The notes under the pieces were generated by a model. That model was not told where the DNA came from. It saw only the letters and a program-made list of their open reading frames with translations, and did not search any database. A stretch of DNA of 64,000 bases from Janthinobacterium sp. 61. GTDB lineage: Bacteria > Pseudomonadota > Gammaproteobacteria > Burkholderiales > Burkholderiaceae_D. The stretch spans positions 3,534,001-3,598,000 of the forward strand of contig NZ_PJMQ01000001.1 in NCBI RefSeq assembly GCF_002846335.1, given 5' to 3'. Shown piece by piece: positions 35,058-42,808 of the stretch. Position numbers and translations under genes: made by a program. Numbering within the stretch: the stretch's first letter is position 1; every line of letters starts with the position of its first letter.

Positions 35058-35978
35058 ATGCACCCTGATACCGACAGACTGGCACGCTGGCTGCTGGGCA
35101 GCCTGGAACTTGACACCGCCGTCCTGCATGTAGGCCAGTACTGCGGCCGCTGGCGCGCCTCCACGGCGGGCCGGGAACTGGGCAGCTTTCACCTGGTGCT
35201 CGATGGCCATTGCTATTTGCACCTAGATGGGGCGGCACCGATTGCGCTCGGCCCGCGCGATGGCGTCTTCCTGCTGCGCGACTTGCCCCACTTCCTCAGT
35301 CCCCACAGCGATCCGCTGCAGGCTGTGAGCGCACAAGCCATGCTGCCGCTGCAGGCGTCCACGGACCAGCCGGCGACGGCGCTGGCGTGCGGCTTCTTTC
35401 AATTTCGCGGCGCCCTCTCCGCACTGATCGTCGACTCCTTCCCGCCGTACCTGCTGATACACGGCGACGCGCCCGCCTTCAGTGCCGCCGCCGCGCTGTT
35501 CGACCTGATCCTGGCAGAGGCCGGCGGTGACCCGGAACAGCCATCGCCACTCATCGCGCGCCTGGTCGAACTGCTGTTCTTCTACCTGATCCGCCATGTG
35601 GCGCAGGGTGAGCAAGTGGCGGCCGGCCTGCTGTCGCTGCTGCACCAGCCCGCATTTTCGCCGCTGCTCGAACGCATGCTCGACGCCCCCGCCGCCGACT
35701 GGTCGATTGAAAACATGGCCAAAGCCGCCTGCATGTCGCGCGCCAGCTTCTGCAAGCATTTCGCCAGCGCCAGCGGCCACTCGCCGGCCCAGTTCCTGCT
35801 CGTGCTGCGCATGAAGATCGCCGCGCGGCGCCTGCACGATGGCGTCTCCGTCGAACGCGCAGCCGAACTGGTAGGCTACCGCTCGCACGCCGCCTTTACG
35901 CGCGCCTTCAAGCGGGTCACGGGCGAGCAACCGGGCGCCTACCGGCGCGACCAGCGCCAGCGTCAACTGGCAAGCTGA
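35058..35978 (+). CDS. AraC-family transcriptional regulator
   Basis: This 306-residue regulator has an N-terminal cupin-like effector domain (Cupin_6 type, with LVLDGHCYLHLDGAAPIALGPRDGVFLLRDLPHFL) and a C-terminal double HTH (about 205-300; MAKAACMSRASFCKHFASASGHSPAQFLLVLRM and AELVGYRSHAAFTRAFKRVTGEQPGAYRRD). Regulators of this subgroup often control oxidoreductase or detoxification genes. It is followed on the same strand, after 141 bases that contain a good promoter, by the CMD-ACAD-ABC unit. I infer that it controls that unit. Confidence 0.9.
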   Translation: MHPDTDRLARWLLGSLELDTAVLHVGQYCGRWRASTAGRELGSFHLVLDGHCYLHLDGAAPIALGPRDGVFLLRDLPHFLSPHSDPLQAVSAQAMLPLQASTDQPATALACGFFQFRGALSALIVDSFPPYLLIHGDAPAFSAAAALFDLILAEAGGDPEQPSPLIARLVELLFFYLIRHVAQGEQVAAGLLSLLHQPAFSPLLERMLDAPAADWSIENMAKAACMSRASFCKHFASASGHSPAQFLLVLRMKIAARRLHDGVSVERAAELVGYRSHAAFTRAFKRVTGEQPGAYRRDQRQRQLAS

Positions 35979-36006
35979 GGTTCAGCTGAGGTTCATCCTG
36001 ACCTCA
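35973..36006 (+). repeat. 11-base tandem duplication and hairpin at the AraC-gene stop
   Basis: AGCTGAGGTTC occurs twice without gap (35973-35983 and 35984-35994); the first copy contains the regulator's TGA stop. TGAGGT (35987-35992) pairs with ACCTCA (36001-36006), forming a weak hairpin with an 8-base loop. Confidence 0.6.
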
Positions 36007-36058
36007 AGGTTTGCGCAATCAAAGACGAACGAGCACAAAAGGACGACGCTAACGTCTG

Positions 36059-36085
36059 TTGCACGCTCGGCATGGCCGATATAAT
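36059..36085 (+). promoter_or_regulatory. Candidate sigma-70 promoter of the CMD-ACAD-ABC unit
   Basis: TTGCAC (36059-36064) and a perfect TATAAT (36080-36085) are separated by 15 bases, and the first ATG follows 34 bases later at 36120. The spacer is a little shorter than ideal, which is compatible with an activator-dependent promoter. A GACG-CTAA-CGTC inverted repeat lies just upstream of the -35 box. Confidence 0.6.
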
Positions 36086-36119
36086 GGCTGGGTGACTTAC
36101 TAACTTAGCAAGGTACCCC

Positions 36120-36674
36120 ATGTCCCGTCTGACGCTGCACACTCTCGATACCGCCCCGCCCGATAGCCGCCCCTTCGTGGAAAAGGCCATCGCCAACAAT
36201 GGCTACCTGCCCAACCTGATCGGCGTGCTGGCCAATGCCCCATTGGCGCTGGAAACCTATCTGACCGTATCGGGCATCAATGCGCGCGCCAGCCTGAGTT
36301 TGATGGAACGCGAAGTGGTGCAAATCACCGCCGCGCGCATCCACGGCTGCGATTTCTGCATCGCCGGCCATAGCGCCATCTCGCTGAAAAAAGCGGCACA
36401 GACGCCTGATACGGTGCGCGCCCTGCAGCATGGCCAGCCGACCGGCGACGCCAAGCTGGACGCCGTCGCCGCCTTCGCCACGGCCGTCATCGCCACGCGC
36501 GGCGCCGTCGCCGACGTAGCCTATCAAGCCTTCCTGGCAGCAGGCTACAACGAACAGCAGGCGCTGGAAGTCGTGCTGGGCATCAGCCTGGCCACCCTGT
36601 GCAATTTCTCCAACAGCCTGGCCGGCACGCCCGTCAATCCGCAATTGACGCCCTACCTGCCTGGCGCCGTCTGA
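36120..36674 (+). CDS. Carboxymuconolactone decarboxylase/AhpD-fold protein
   Basis: This 184-residue helical protein belongs to the CMD/AhpD family. The redox motif C77-x2-C80-x3-H84 (CDFCIAGH) is complete, as in alkylhydroperoxidase AhpD, so a peroxidase or thiol-redox activity is likely rather than lactone decarboxylation. It is the first gene of a tight unit; the acyl-CoA-dehydrogenase-like gene starts one base after its stop. It might remove peroxide produced by the flavoprotein downstream; this is inference. Confidence 0.87.
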   Translation: MSRLTLHTLDTAPPDSRPFVEKAIANNGYLPNLIGVLANAPLALETYLTVSGINARASLSLMEREVVQITAARIHGCDFCIAGHSAISLKKAAQTPDTVRALQHGQPTGDAKLDAVAAFATAVIATRGAVADVAYQAFLAAGYNEQQALEVVLGISLATLCNFSNSLAGTPVNPQLTPYLPGAV

Positions 36675-36675
36675 G

Positions 36676-37761
36676 ATGGCGAACCTCAATCATTGGCTGC
36701 ACATGCATGCCGACCAGCTCGACCAGTCATCGGCACTGGCTGACACCGTCTTGCCGGCATTGGCCGGCGACCAACTGCTGGCCATCGGCGTGCCACAAGA
36801 GCACGGCGGCGCGGGCGGCGACGTACGTGACGCCATCGACGCCATCGCCAACGTGGCCGAGCAATCGGTAACGGCGGCCTTTGTCTTCTGGGGCCAGCGC
36901 TGCTTCATCGAGTTCCTGCTGCAAAGCGAGAACCGCGCGCTGGCAGAACGCCGCTTGCCAGGCCTGCTGGCGGGCACGCAGGCGGGCGCCAGCGGTTTGT
37001 CGAACGCCATGAAATTCTTGTCCGGCATAGAGCAGCTGCAAATCACGGGCGCACGCCAGGATGACGGCTTGCTGGTCGATGGCGGCCTGGCGTGGGTGAC
37101 AAATTTACGCAAAGCGGGCTTTGTCGCGGCGGCCGCCGTGGCGCCCAACGATGGCGCGCCCCCCGTCATCGTCGCCTTTGACAGCAGCACGGCAGGCGTC
37201 AAGCGCAGCGACGATCTGGACCTGATCGCCCTGCGCGGCAGCAATACCGCCTCCGTCAAGCTGACGCAGGTGCATATTCCCGCAGCGGACATCATCAGCG
37301 AGAATGCGCCAACCTGGCTGCCGCAAGTGCGCCCATCGTTCCTCGGCATGCAGTGCGGCCTGTCCATCGGCCTGGCGCGCGCCAGCCTGGCGCAGGCGGC
37401 GCAGATCTCGGCCGGCTCGCGCAACCAGCTCACGCCGCGCATCGAAGCGCTGCAAGCGACCCTGGAGGCGGCTGTTGCCACCCTGCTGGCCGGCGTGCAC
37501 GATGGCCGCTTCAAGACGCAGGCGCCGGCCATGTTCCGCCTGCGCATACAGCTGGCTGAATTGCTGCAGCAAGCCCTGATGCTGGAACTGCAGGCCATGG
37601 GCGGACGCGCCTACCTGAACGCGGAGCAGCAGGGCTTTGCGCGCCGCTGGCGCGAGTCGTCATTCATCCCCATCGTCACCCCCAGCCTGACGCAATTGCA
37701 GGCAGCCTTGCAGCTGTTCGACAGCCAGCAGGCGGCAACAGCGGCGGGAGCGCCCGCATGA
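36676..37761 (+). CDS. Acyl-CoA-dehydrogenase-fold flavoprotein
   Basis: This 361-residue protein has the three-part ACAD fold: an N-terminal helical domain (LLAIGVPQEHGGAGGDVRDAI), a middle beta domain (GLSNAMKFLSG...VTNLRKAGFVA) and a C-terminal helical bundle (about 225-350). The C-terminal catalytic Glu region of true acyl-CoA dehydrogenases is not recognisable, and the end reads RRWRESSFIPIVTPS. That leaves open an FMN/FAD-dependent monooxygenase (DszC/SfnC-like) or another oxidase. Its stop overlaps the start of the ABC ATPase gene (ATGA), so its activity probably concerns the transported compound. Confidence 0.78.
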   Translation: MANLNHWLHMHADQLDQSSALADTVLPALAGDQLLAIGVPQEHGGAGGDVRDAIDAIANVAEQSVTAAFVFWGQRCFIEFLLQSENRALAERRLPGLLAGTQAGASGLSNAMKFLSGIEQLQITGARQDDGLLVDGGLAWVTNLRKAGFVAAAAVAPNDGAPPVIVAFDSSTAGVKRSDDLDLIALRGSNTASVKLTQVHIPAADIISENAPTWLPQVRPSFLGMQCGLSIGLARASLAQAAQISAGSRNQLTPRIEALQATLEAAVATLLAGVHDGRFKTQAPAMFRLRIQLAELLQQALMLELQAMGGRAYLNAEQQGFARRWRESSFIPIVTPSLTQLQAALQLFDSQQAATAAGAPA

Positions 37762-38567
37762 CGGCAGCAGTGGAAGCACAAGACTGGGCGCTGCAGGCGC
37801 AGGACCTCAGCTACGCCTACCCGGGTACGGCGCCCGTTTTCCAGCAGGTCTCGCTGGGCGTGCGCAAGCGCGAAATTGTCTGCCTGCTGGGCGGCAGCGG
37901 CTGCGGCAAATCAAGCCTGCTGCGCGTGCTGGCCGGCTTGCAGCCACCATCGACGGGCGCGATCCAGTTTCTCGACGCACCGATGCGCGAACCGGACCCG
38001 CGCAGCGCCCTGGTGTTCCAGCAGGCGAGCCTCTTGCCCTGGCTGAACGTCACGGGTAATGCCGGCTTTGGCCTGGACTTCAAGCACCAGCCGCAGCTGA
38101 CGCGCGAAGCGCACCAGGCGCGCGTGGCGCAAGCCATCGAAGCTGTGGGCCTGAAGGGCCGCGAAAAGCTGTATCCGTCCGCCCTGTCGGGCGGCATGGC
38201 GCAGCGCGTGGCCTTGGCCCGCGCACTGGCGCGCGAACCGGAACTGCTGTTCGCCGACGAGCCGTTTTCCGCGCTCGACGCGATCACCCGCGCCGAGATG
38301 CAGTCGCTACTGGTCGACGTGGTGCACCGCTGGCACACGGCCGTTCTGCTGGTCACGCATGATATCGACGAAGCCATCCTGGTGGCCGACCGTATTTTGC
38401 TCATGGGTGGCAAACCGGGCAACATCGTGCGCGAATGGCCCGTTGCCATCGCCCAGCCCCGCATCGGCCACAGCGCCGACGTCATCGCCCTCAAGATGGA
38501 CATCCTCGACGCCCTGCAAGCGCTGCAAAAGCAGGACCAGCAGCCCGCCGTCGCCCCCTTTAATTGA
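37758..38567 (+). CDS. ABC importer ATPase, NitT/TauT type
   Basis: This 269-residue ATPase has Walker A GGSGCGKSS (about 45-53), the Q-loop LVFQQASLLPWLNV, signature LSGGMAQR (about 144), Walker B LLFADEPFSALD and an H-loop LLVTHDIDEA. It groups by motif with SsuB/TauB/NrtD, importers of sulfonates, taurine, nitrate or small aromatic acids. It is overlapped by the flavoprotein gene upstream and followed by the binding-protein and permease genes. Substrate is not deducible from the ATPase. Confidence 0.92.
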   Translation: MTAAVEAQDWALQAQDLSYAYPGTAPVFQQVSLGVRKREIVCLLGGSGCGKSSLLRVLAGLQPPSTGAIQFLDAPMREPDPRSALVFQQASLLPWLNVTGNAGFGLDFKHQPQLTREAHQARVAQAIEAVGLKGREKLYPSALSGGMAQRVALARALAREPELLFADEPFSALDAITRAEMQSLLVDVVHRWHTAVLLVTHDIDEAILVADRILLMGGKPGNIVREWPVAIAQPRIGHSADVIALKMDILDALQALQKQDQQPAVAPFN

Positions 38568-38580
38568 CCGGAGCACTTCC

Positions 38581-39825
38581 ATGTCCTTCCAAGAAAATAA
38601 CAAACCCCTGCACATCTGCGCCTCCTCCGATTGCGACTGCGGCCTGACGCGGCGCGACTTCCTGCGCATGTCGGCCCTGGCCACGGCCAGCGTCGCTTCG
38701 CCCCTGCTGTTCGCCGGCGACGCCATGGCCCAGCAAGGCCCGAAAGGCGACGACCAGCCCGTGAAAATCGGCTACCTGCCGATCACCGACGCCACCCCGC
38801 TGCTCGTCGCCCACGCCCGCAAGCTGTTCGAGGCGGAAGGCTTGCAGGCGGAAACGCCGCGCCTGTTCCGCAGCTGGGCGCAGATCATCGAAGCTTTCGT
38901 GGCTGGCCAGGTCAACGTCATCCATTTACTGTCGCCCGCCACCCTGTGGGTGCGCTACGGCGCCAAGTTCCCGGCGAAAGTCGTCGCGTGGAACCACGTC
39001 AACGGCTCCGCGCTGACGGTGGCCAACGAGATCAACAAGGTCTCCGACCTGGGCGGACGCACGGTCGCCATCCCGTTCTGGTACTCGATCCACAACATCC
39101 TGCTGCAGCAAATCCTGTCCTCGAATGGTTTGACGCCGGTCACCCGCGCGCGCAACGCAGCCATCAAATCGAATGAAGTCAACCTGATCGTGCTGGCACC
39201 GGCCGAAATGGTCTCCGCCCTGGCCAGCAAATCCATCGCCGGCTACATCGTGGCCGAACCGTTCAATGCGGCGGCGGAAAACGCCGGCATCGGCAAGATA
39301 CTGCGCTTCTCGGGCGACGTGTGGAAAAACCATGCATGCTGCGTCACTTTCCTGTCCGAGCGCGACATCAACACGCGTCCGGAATGGGCGCAAAAAGTCA
39401 CTAACGCCATCGTCAAGGCGCAGCTGTGGACGCGCTCGAACCAGGTCGACACGGCCAAGCTGCTGTCGAACGTGGGCGAACACCGCTACACGCCGCATCC
39501 GCTGCAGGTGCTGACCAAGGTGTTGGCCACGACCGATTACGCCGGCTATGAGAAGCAGGGCCTGATCGTGCACAAGAACTGGCAGCAGCGCCGCATCGAC
39601 TTCCAGCCGTATCCGTTTGCCTCGTACACGGAAGAACTGGTGCGCGCCATCGGCCGCACCAAGGTCGAAGGCGATACGCGCTTCCTGGCCAACCTCGATC
39701 CGAAGTTCGCCGCGCGCGACCTGGTCGATGACCGCTTCGTGCGCAAGGCCATCACGGCAGTCGGCGGCCCGGCCGCCTTCGGCTTGCCGGCCAACCTGCT
39801 GCGCAGCGAAACCGTGGCGGTCTGA
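38581..39825 (+). CDS. ABC importer substrate-binding protein, Tat-exported
   Basis: This 414-residue periplasmic binding protein of the NrtA/SsuA class has a Tat signal, TRRDFLRMSALATAS, with Arg24-Arg25 and predicted cleavage after AMA at residue 50. The mature part opens with VKIGYLPITDATPLLVAHARKLFEAEGL, the ligand-domain start of the NitT/TauT family. Ahead of the twin arginine stand three cysteines at residues 13, 18 and 20 (HICASSDCDCG), which is not usual in these signals. GGAG precedes ATG 38581; the frame extends back into the ATPase gene but is not coding there. Tat export suggests folding or cofactor binding before export. Confidence 0.88.
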   Translation: MSFQENNKPLHICASSDCDCGLTRRDFLRMSALATASVASPLLFAGDAMAQQGPKGDDQPVKIGYLPITDATPLLVAHARKLFEAEGLQAETPRLFRSWAQIIEAFVAGQVNVIHLLSPATLWVRYGAKFPAKVVAWNHVNGSALTVANEINKVSDLGGRTVAIPFWYSIHNILLQQILSSNGLTPVTRARNAAIKSNEVNLIVLAPAEMVSALASKSIAGYIVAEPFNAAAENAGIGKILRFSGDVWKNHACCVTFLSERDINTRPEWAQKVTNAIVKAQLWTRSNQVDTAKLLSNVGEHRYTPHPLQVLTKVLATTDYAGYEKQGLIVHKNWQQRRIDFQPYPFASYTEELVRAIGRTKVEGDTRFLANLDPKFAARDLVDDRFVRKAITAVGGPAAFGLPANLLRSETVAV

Positions 39826-39827
39826 CG

Positions 39828-40592
39828 ATGGCAAGCAAGTTGTTCACGAAGTTTGGCCTGCCCCTGGTGGGGCTGGCCTGTGCCTTGCTGCTGTGGTCAA
39901 TGGGCGTGACTGCACTGGAGAAATCCACGCCCATCGCGACCGCCTTTGCGCCACTGCCCACGGCGCTGGCGTTCAAGGAAATGCTGGGCGGTTCGGATAT
40001 CTGGCTGCACGTGGTACTGAGCCTGCAAAGGGTGGCCGTGGGCCTGGGGCTGGCCATCGTCATCGGTGTGCCGCTGGGCGTGCTGGTGGCCATGTCGAAA
40101 AGCTTTTCCGGCGCGGCCATGCCGCTGTTCCAGCTGCTGCGCATGATTTCGCCGCTGTCGTGGATGCCGATTGCCGTGATGGTGCTGGGCGTCGGTGACG
40201 CTCCCGTGTATTTCCTGCTGGCGTTTGCGGCCGTCTGGCCGATTCTGCTCAATACGGCGGCCGGCGTGGCGCGCCTCGATCCGAACTGGCTGCTGCTGGC
40301 GCGCAGCCTGTCTGCCACGCGCAGCGAAATCGTCTTCAAGGTGATTTTGCCGGGCATCACGGCCGATATTCTGACGGGCGTGCGCCTGGCCATCGGCATC
40401 ATCTGGATCGTGCTGGTGCCAGCGGAAATGCTGGGCGTGTCGGCCGGCCTCGGCTACTTCATCCTCGACACGCGCGACCGCCTGGCGTATTCGGAGCTGA
40501 TGGCTGCCATCGTGCTGATCGGGATTCTGGGTTTTATCCTCGACTATCTGGCCCGCGCCGCGCACGCGCGCTGGCTGCATGTGAAGAACTAA
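39828..40592 (+). CDS. ABC importer permease, NitT/TauT type
   Basis: This 254-residue inner-membrane protein has about six membrane helices and the BPD_transp_1 fold. The EAA-type coupling loop is ARSLSATRSEIVFKVILPGITADILTG, which contacts the ATPase. It begins three bases after the binding-protein stop. It completes the importer with the two preceding genes. Its stop overlaps by four bases (CTAA) the stop of the convergent acyltransferase gene. Confidence 0.9.
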   Translation: MASKLFTKFGLPLVGLACALLLWSMGVTALEKSTPIATAFAPLPTALAFKEMLGGSDIWLHVVLSLQRVAVGLGLAIVIGVPLGVLVAMSKSFSGAAMPLFQLLRMISPLSWMPIAVMVLGVGDAPVYFLLAFAAVWPILLNTAAGVARLDPNWLLLARSLSATRSEIVFKVILPGITADILTGVRLAIGIIWIVLVPAEMLGVSAGLGYFILDTRDRLAYSELMAAIVLIGILGFILDYLARAAHARWLHVKN

Positions 40593-41335
40593 GCGGCCTT
40601 TTCCAGCGGCAGCGCGGCGGCAACCGCCGCCTGCGTTGCCGCAGCCAGCTCACGCCGGTGTGCACCGGCCGTGAATTCCGGCGCCAGGCAGGTCAGGCGC
40701 GCCGTGATCGGCGGGCCGCTCAAAATCGCCACCATGCTTTGCGCAAAGCTCATCTCGCCAATGAAGTCGACGGCGTGATGCAAAGCCCCCTTGTCATCCA
40801 CATACACGAGCGCGAACGGCTGCACCGGCACTTGCGCATCGATGGCCGCCTCGAACAAGTTAGCGTGAAACGGCAAAATCTGCCCTTGCGCGGCGGTCGT
40901 GCCTTCGGGGAAGAACGCAATGCGCTCGCCCGCCGTCAATTTATCGACCAGGCCCTGAAAGATCAGACGCAGGTCCCGCTTGCTGCCGCGTGAAATGAAG
41001 ATGGTGCCGGCGCGCCCCGCCAGCCAGCCAAGAATCGGCCAGGCGCGGATTTCCGCCTTGGCGACGAAACGGCAGGGATGGACGGCATTGATGACGAAGA
41101 TGTCGAGCCACGAAACGTGGTTCGCCACCACCATCGCATGGTCGAGTGCCGGCACGCTGTCGGCCGGAAGCACCACATGCACGCCGCAGATATCGAGCAA
41201 CTGCGTCGACCAGCGGCGGATGCGCCGGTTGCGCCCTTCCAGGTCCAGCCAGGGAAACAGCACGGCGCTCTTGGCCATGCCGCAGCTCAGGTGAATGGCG
41301 ATGCGCGCGAGGCGGTAGGTAAGCAGAAGTTTCAA
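40589..41335 (-). CDS. PlsC-type 1-acylglycerol-3-phosphate acyltransferase
   Basis: This 248-residue acyltransferase has the HX4D motif NHVSWLD and FPEGTT, plus an N-terminal amphipathic/hydrophobic segment. It is a second PlsC-family member in the window; OlsA-type or other lyso-lipid acceptors are possible. The start in this frame is a TTG at 41335. It lies downstream of pyrC' on the same strand, with a REP pair between them. It overlaps the ABC permease gene tail to tail. Confidence 0.85.
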   Translation of the reverse strand: MKLLLTYRLARIAIHLSCGMAKSAVLFPWLDLEGRNRRIRRWSTQLLDICGVHVVLPADSVPALDHAMVVANHVSWLDIFVINAVHPCRFVAKAEIRAWPILGWLAGRAGTIFISRGSKRDLRLIFQGLVDKLTAGERIAFFPEGTTAAQGQILPFHANLFEAAIDAQVPVQPFALVYVDDKGALHHAVDFIGEMSFAQSMVAILSGPPITARLTCLAPEFTAGAHRRELAAATQAAVAAALPLEKAA

Positions 41336-41371
41336 ATGACACCAAGGTTGGAAGCAAATCCATACAGCCGC

Positions 41372-41465
41372 GTAGGTCGGCTTAGCTGCGCCGGTGAGGC
41401 GCTGCGTAAGCCGACAGAAGCCGCCATGGACTGGTCGGATTACGCGTACCGCTCATCCGACCTAC
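41372..41465. repeat. GTAG-type REP pair (BIME) between pyrC' and the acyltransferase gene
   Basis: Two inverted REP-like units: plus-strand GTAGGTCGGCTTAGC...GTAAGCCGAC (41372-41415) and a minus-strand copy ending GGTCGGAT.../...ATCCGACCTAC (41433-41465). Each forms a hairpin, and the GTAG tetranucleotide marks the outer end of each. The same unit occurs at 47391-47490. Confidence 0.85.
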
Positions 41466-41482
41466 GGCTCCGATACAAATAA

Positions 41483-42784
41483 TTAACGCTGAAACGCCAC
41501 CTGTCCAGCCACGATGGTCGCCTTCACGATACCACTCAGCTCATAGCCGAGGAAAGGCGTGTGCTTGCCCTGACTGGCCAGCGACGCCGACGACACCGTC
41601 CAGCGCGCGTGCGGATCGAAGACGCAGATGTCGGCCGCTTCGCCCACGGCCAGGCTGCCGGCCGGAATGCCGGCGACACGTGCCGCGTCGGACGTGACCT
41701 TGGCCACGGCGCGCGCCAGTGGACGCGCACCGGCCTGCGGCTGCGCCAGCGCATAGTCGTCAGCCCATTTCAGGGCCAGCGACAACAGCAGTTCCAGGCC
41801 CGTGGCGCCCGGCGAGGCTTCGCCGAAGGGCAGCAGTTTTTCATCGTCATCGACTGGCGTGTGGTCCGAGCACATGGCGTCCACCGTGCCATCGAGCAAG
41901 CCGGCACGGATCGCATCGCGGTCGCGCTGGCTGCGGAACGGCGGCGTGACGCGCGCGTTCGGATCGAAAAAGCCGATGTCGGCGTCCGTCAGATGCACAT
42001 GGTGCACGCCCACGTCGCAGGTGACTGGCAATCCTTCGGCCTTGGCGGCGCGGATCAGCTCCAGCCCCGCCGCCGACGAGATGCGGCACAGGTGCACGCG
42101 CGCGCGGCTGGCGCGCATCAATTCAAAGATCGTATGCAGGGCGATGGTTTCGGACATCACGGGCACGCCCGACAAACCCAGGCGCGACGCCAGCGGACCG
42201 CTGTGGGCGATGCCGCCACGACCGATGTGCGGATCCTGCGGGCGTAGCCAGACCGTGTAGCCGAATGTGTTCGCGTACTGCATCGCGCGCAGCAGCACGG
42301 TGGTGTCTTCGATTGGCTCTTCCGCCTGCGCGAAGCCGATGCAGCCCGCTTCCGTCAGCTCCGCCATTTCCGTCAGCGACTTGCCTTTCAAGCCCATGGT
42401 CAGCGCGCCCAGCGGGTGCACGTGGGCCTTGTTCTGCGTCTTGGCGCGGTATTTCAGCATCTCCACCAGGCCAGGCTCGTCGAGCACGGGATCGGTGTCA
42501 GGCGGGCAGACCAGGCTCGTGACGCCGCCCTGCAGGGCCGCCTGCAGTTCCGATTCCAGCGTCGCCTTGTATTCGTAGCCCGGCTCGCGCAGGCGCGCGG
42601 ACAGGTCGACCAGGCCGGGGGAAACCACCAGGCCGGCCGCATCAAAGGTGGTATCAGCCTTGAAACCGGCCGGAGCGCTGCCCACGGCAAGCACTTTGCC
42701 ATCGGCGATAAACAGGTCTTGCAAGCCATCGATGCCGTTGGCAGGGTCGATCAGGTGGCCGTTCTTGATATGTAGTGTCGTCAT
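41483..42784 (-). CDS. pyrC': Dihydroorotase-like ATCase partner PyrC' (probably inactive)
   Basis: This 433-residue amidohydrolase-fold protein is of class I dihydroorotase type. The metal motif DxHxHLREP of active enzymes reads D60-L-S-A-R-L-R-E-P68: both histidines are lost (S62, R64). The segment around WLRPQDP also lacks the usual His-x-Glu-Asp, while CSDHTPVD remains. This is the pattern of Pseudomonas PyrC', a non-catalytic homologue needed to assemble active aspartate transcarbamoylase. It follows pyrB in the same order as in Pseudomonas pyrRBC'. An active dihydroorotase should therefore be encoded elsewhere. Confidence 0.88.
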   Translation of the reverse strand: MTTLHIKNGHLIDPANGIDGLQDLFIADGKVLAVGSAPAGFKADTTFDAAGLVVSPGLVDLSARLREPGYEYKATLESELQAALQGGVTSLVCPPDTDPVLDEPGLVEMLKYRAKTQNKAHVHPLGALTMGLKGKSLTEMAELTEAGCIGFAQAEEPIEDTTVLLRAMQYANTFGYTVWLRPQDPHIGRGGIAHSGPLASRLGLSGVPVMSETIALHTIFELMRASRARVHLCRISSAAGLELIRAAKAEGLPVTCDVGVHHVHLTDADIGFFDPNARVTPPFRSQRDRDAIRAGLLDGTVDAMCSDHTPVDDDEKLLPFGEASPGATGLELLLSLALKWADDYALAQPQAGARPLARAVAKVTSDAARVAGIPAGSLAVGEAADICVFDPHARWTVSSASLASQGKHTPFLGYELSGIVKATIVAGQVAFQR

Positions 42785-42808
42785 GCTCGCTTACTCGTCC
42801 TTGGGCTA

